From an uncultured bacterium (GTDB taxonomy: Bacteria > Actinomycetota > Aquicultoria > SKW223), in NCBI GenBank assembly GCA_938042205.1, contig CALIRS010000158.1, positions 1 through 6,555 on the forward strand: 6,555 nucleotides of DNA, given 5' to 3'. Of this stretch, positions 4,788 to 6,555 are shown piece by piece. The position numbers and the translations under genes were made by a program. The notes under the pieces were generated by a model. The model worked only from the letters and a program-made list of their open reading frames with translations. It was not told where the DNA came from and made no database searches. Numbering within the stretch: position 1 is the stretch's first letter; every line of letters begins with the position of its first letter.

Positions 4788-6555
4788 TTACAACTTACCC
4801 TTCAATATCTCATCAACAATCTGAGGTTCCGCAAGCGAGGTGGTATCCCCAAGATCTTCAACCTCACCGCGAGCAATTTTTCTTAAAATTCTTCTCATAA
4901 TTTTTCCGCTCCGGGTTTTCGGGAGTCCTGTAACAAACTGAATCTTATCCGGTTTGGCAATAGGTCCAATAACTGATCGTACATGTTGCTCAAGAACCTT
5001 TCTTAGCTCATCGCCAGGTTCGTAACCATTTGCAAGAACAACATAGGAATATATTCCTTCACCTTTTATTTCATGCGGATACCCAACAACTGCCGCCTCA
5101 ACAACTGCCTCATGAGAAACAAGGGCACTTTCAACTTCAGCAGTCCCCAGTCGGTGTCCAGAAACATTTATCACATCATCGACTCTTCCCATAAGCCAGT
5201 AAAAACCATCCTCATCTATGCGGCAACCGTCGTCGGTGAAATATTTTCCAGGAAAGCGAGAGAAATAAATTTCTTTTATCTTCTTGTTTTCAGGATCACC
5301 CCAGGTACCTCGAAAAATTCCGGGCCAGGGCTTTTCAATACAAAGATACCCACCCTCGTTAATATCAGCTTCAGTACCATCTTCACGAAGTACTTTTGGT
5401 ACTATGCCAAAGAATGGAAGAGATGCTGAACCTGGTTTTTGTGGAACAGCACCAGGAAGTGGTGTGATTAGAATGCCTCCAGTTTCAGTTTGCCACCAGG
5501 TATCAACCACAGGACATCTCTCTTTGCCAACATGTTTGTAATACCACATCCAGGCTTCTGGATTGATTGGTTCTCCTACAGAACCAAGTATTCTAAGGCT
5601 CTTCATTTCGTATTTTTCAACCCACTGAGAACCTTCTTTCATCAGAGTCCTGATAGCAGTGGGAGCGGTATAAAATTGATTTACACCATGTTTTTCAATA
5701 ATCTGCCAGTACCTATCCGGTTTCGGGTAAGTAGGAACGCCTTCAAACATCAAACTGGTAGCGCCATACCCCAGGGGTCCATACACAATATAGGAATGCC
5801 CGGTCACCCACCCGATGTCTGCGGTGCAAAAGAAAACATCCTCTTCGTGGTAGTCAAAAATAATTTTGAAAGTATAAATTGAAAAAGTGAGATAGCCCCC
5901 TGTAGTATGGATTACTCCTTTTGGTTTTCCGGTTGAACCAGACGTATAGAGTATATAAAGAGGATCTTCAGCGTCCATTGCTTCAGGTTCAACATATTTA
6001 TCCATGCCTTCTTGATTTACTTCTTCATGCCACCAAAAGTCTCTTCCTGGCTCCATGTTTACATTTCCTGTGGATCGTTGAACAACAATTACTGATTCTA
6101 CTGAGGGGCTATTGAGCAAAGCTTCGTCGGCATTTCTTTTTAGAGGCACGAATTTGCCGCCTCTTATTCCCTGGTCTGCAGTTATGAGAAGTTTTGCCTG
6201 GCAATCATTAATTCTATCTTGCAGGGATTGTGCAGAAAAACCTCCAAATACCACTGAGTGAATGGCTCCAATTCTGGCACAGGCAAGCATGGCTATCGGT
6301 AGCTCCGGTATCATTGGGAGGTAAATTGCAACCCGATCACCCTTGTTGACACCATGTTTTTTAAGAACGTTTGCAAAACGATTTACTTCGTAAAATAATT
6401 TTCGATAAGTATATGTCCTGACATCACCATCATCGCCTTCCCAGATGATGGCTGTTTTATTGTGTTTCCATGTCTTCAGGTGACGATCTACACAGTTATA
6501 ACAAGCATTCAACTTTCCATTAAGAAACCATTTAATGTAGATTTTGTCATGGAAA
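4788..6555 (-). CDS. acsA: Acetyl-CoA synthetase, AMP-forming (5' partial)
   Basis: This enzyme makes acetyl-CoA from acetate, ATP and CoA through an acetyl-AMP intermediate in the cytoplasm. About 589 residues are visible. The frame is open to the window edge and the first residues (IKWFLNGKLN, then YNCVDRH) are typical of a point some 60-80 residues into the family, so the start lies outside; the TTG at 6512 is internal. Numbering from that TTG, the ATP-loop YTSGSTGKPKG is at 189-199, TWWQTETGG at 338-346 (with the Trp that limits the acyl pocket to acetate), YFTDDG at 424-429, and the hinge and core GRVDDVINVSGHRLG at 442-456. The C-terminal PKTRSGKIMRR at 531-541 holds the catalytic lysine (K537), which in studied enzymes is switched off by acetylation; such control is plausible here. 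It is convergent with the five-gene operon and shares its terminator. Identity is near certain, and I see no frameshift or missing motif. Confidence 0.97.
   Translation of the reverse strand, partial: FHDKIYIKWFLNGKLNACYNCVDRHLKTWKHNKTAIIWEGDDGDVRTYTYRKLFYEVNRFANVLKKHGVNKGDRVAIYLPMIPELPIAMLACARIGAIHSVVFGGFSAQSLQDRINDCQAKLLITADQGIRGGKFVPLKRNADEALLNSPSVESVIVVQRSTGNVNMEPGRDFWWHEEVNQEGMDKYVEPEAMDAEDPLYILYTSGSTGKPKGVIHTTGGYLTFSIYTFKIIFDYHEEDVFFCTADIGWVTGHSYIVYGPLGYGATSLMFEGVPTYPKPDRYWQIIEKHGVNQFYTAPTAIRTLMKEGSQWVEKYEMKSLRILGSVGEPINPEAWMWYYKHVGKERCPVVDTWWQTETGGILITPLPGAVPQKPGSASLPFFGIVPKVLREDGTEADINEGGYLCIEKPWPGIFRGTWGDPENKKIKEIYFSRFPGKYFTDDGCRIDEDGFYWLMGRVDDVINVSGHRLGTAEVESALVSHEAVVEAAVVGYPHEIKGEGIYSYVVLANGYEPGDELRKVLEQHVRSVIGPIAKPDKIQFVTGLPKTRSGKIMRRILRKIARGEVEDLGDTTSLAEPQIVDEILKGKL

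Noticed and set aside
5073..5882. Several plus-strand open frames inside acsA
   Set aside because: They lie antisense to a fully conserved gene, show no domain features, and are explained by its codon pattern.
6510..6512. TTG at 6510-6512 (minus strand) as the start of acsA
   Set aside because: Conserved acetyl-CoA synthetase sequence (IKWFLNGK) continues in frame upstream to the window edge, so the gene is simply truncated.

Overview
The window suggests an anaerobic bacterium of moderately low GC content. The anaerobic signature comes from a sensor-type [FeFe]-hydrogenase domain and an oxygen-sensitive radical SAM enzyme. The bacterial signature comes from a GGDEF cyclase, Shine-Dalgarno sites, TTG starts and an intrinsic terminator. 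The sequence does not fix the lineage. A Clp1/Grc3-like polynucleotide kinase, best known from archaea and eukaryotes and less usual in bacteria, hints at a deep-branching or thermophilic group, but that is only a hint.

Layout. Bases 1-4749 hold five plus-strand genes packed like one operon, with gaps of about 5 nt or overlaps. In order they are: (1) the 3' part of a gene fusing a hydrogenase H-cluster domain, a four-cysteine Fe-S module and a GGDEF diguanylate cyclase; (2) the AmmeMemoRadiSam-family radical SAM enzyme (amrS), whose reading frame has no ATG, GTG or TTG at the expected place and probably starts at an ATT; (3) a Nudix hydrolase; (4) the Clp1/Grc3-like P-loop kinase, whose start lies inside the Nudix gene; (5) a TauE/SafE (TSUP) membrane permease. 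A 36-bp perfect palindrome at 4750-4785 is a bidirectional terminator. The minus strand from 6555 down to 4788 carries most of an acetyl-CoA synthetase gene (acsA), convergent with the operon; its 5' end is outside the window. There is no gene-free stretch over 300 bp. The promoters of both units must lie outside the window, and I saw no tRNA, rRNA, CRISPR array or mobile element.

How the genes may work together. The first gene is most simply read as a hydrogen or redox sensor that controls cyclic-di-GMP synthesis. The Nudix and Clp1-like genes form a plausible pair acting on nucleotides or RNA 5' ends. AmrS and the permease have no firmly known substrate here. No shared pathway for all five can be proved from sequence. 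AcsA activates acetate to acetyl-CoA and is a separate transcription unit.
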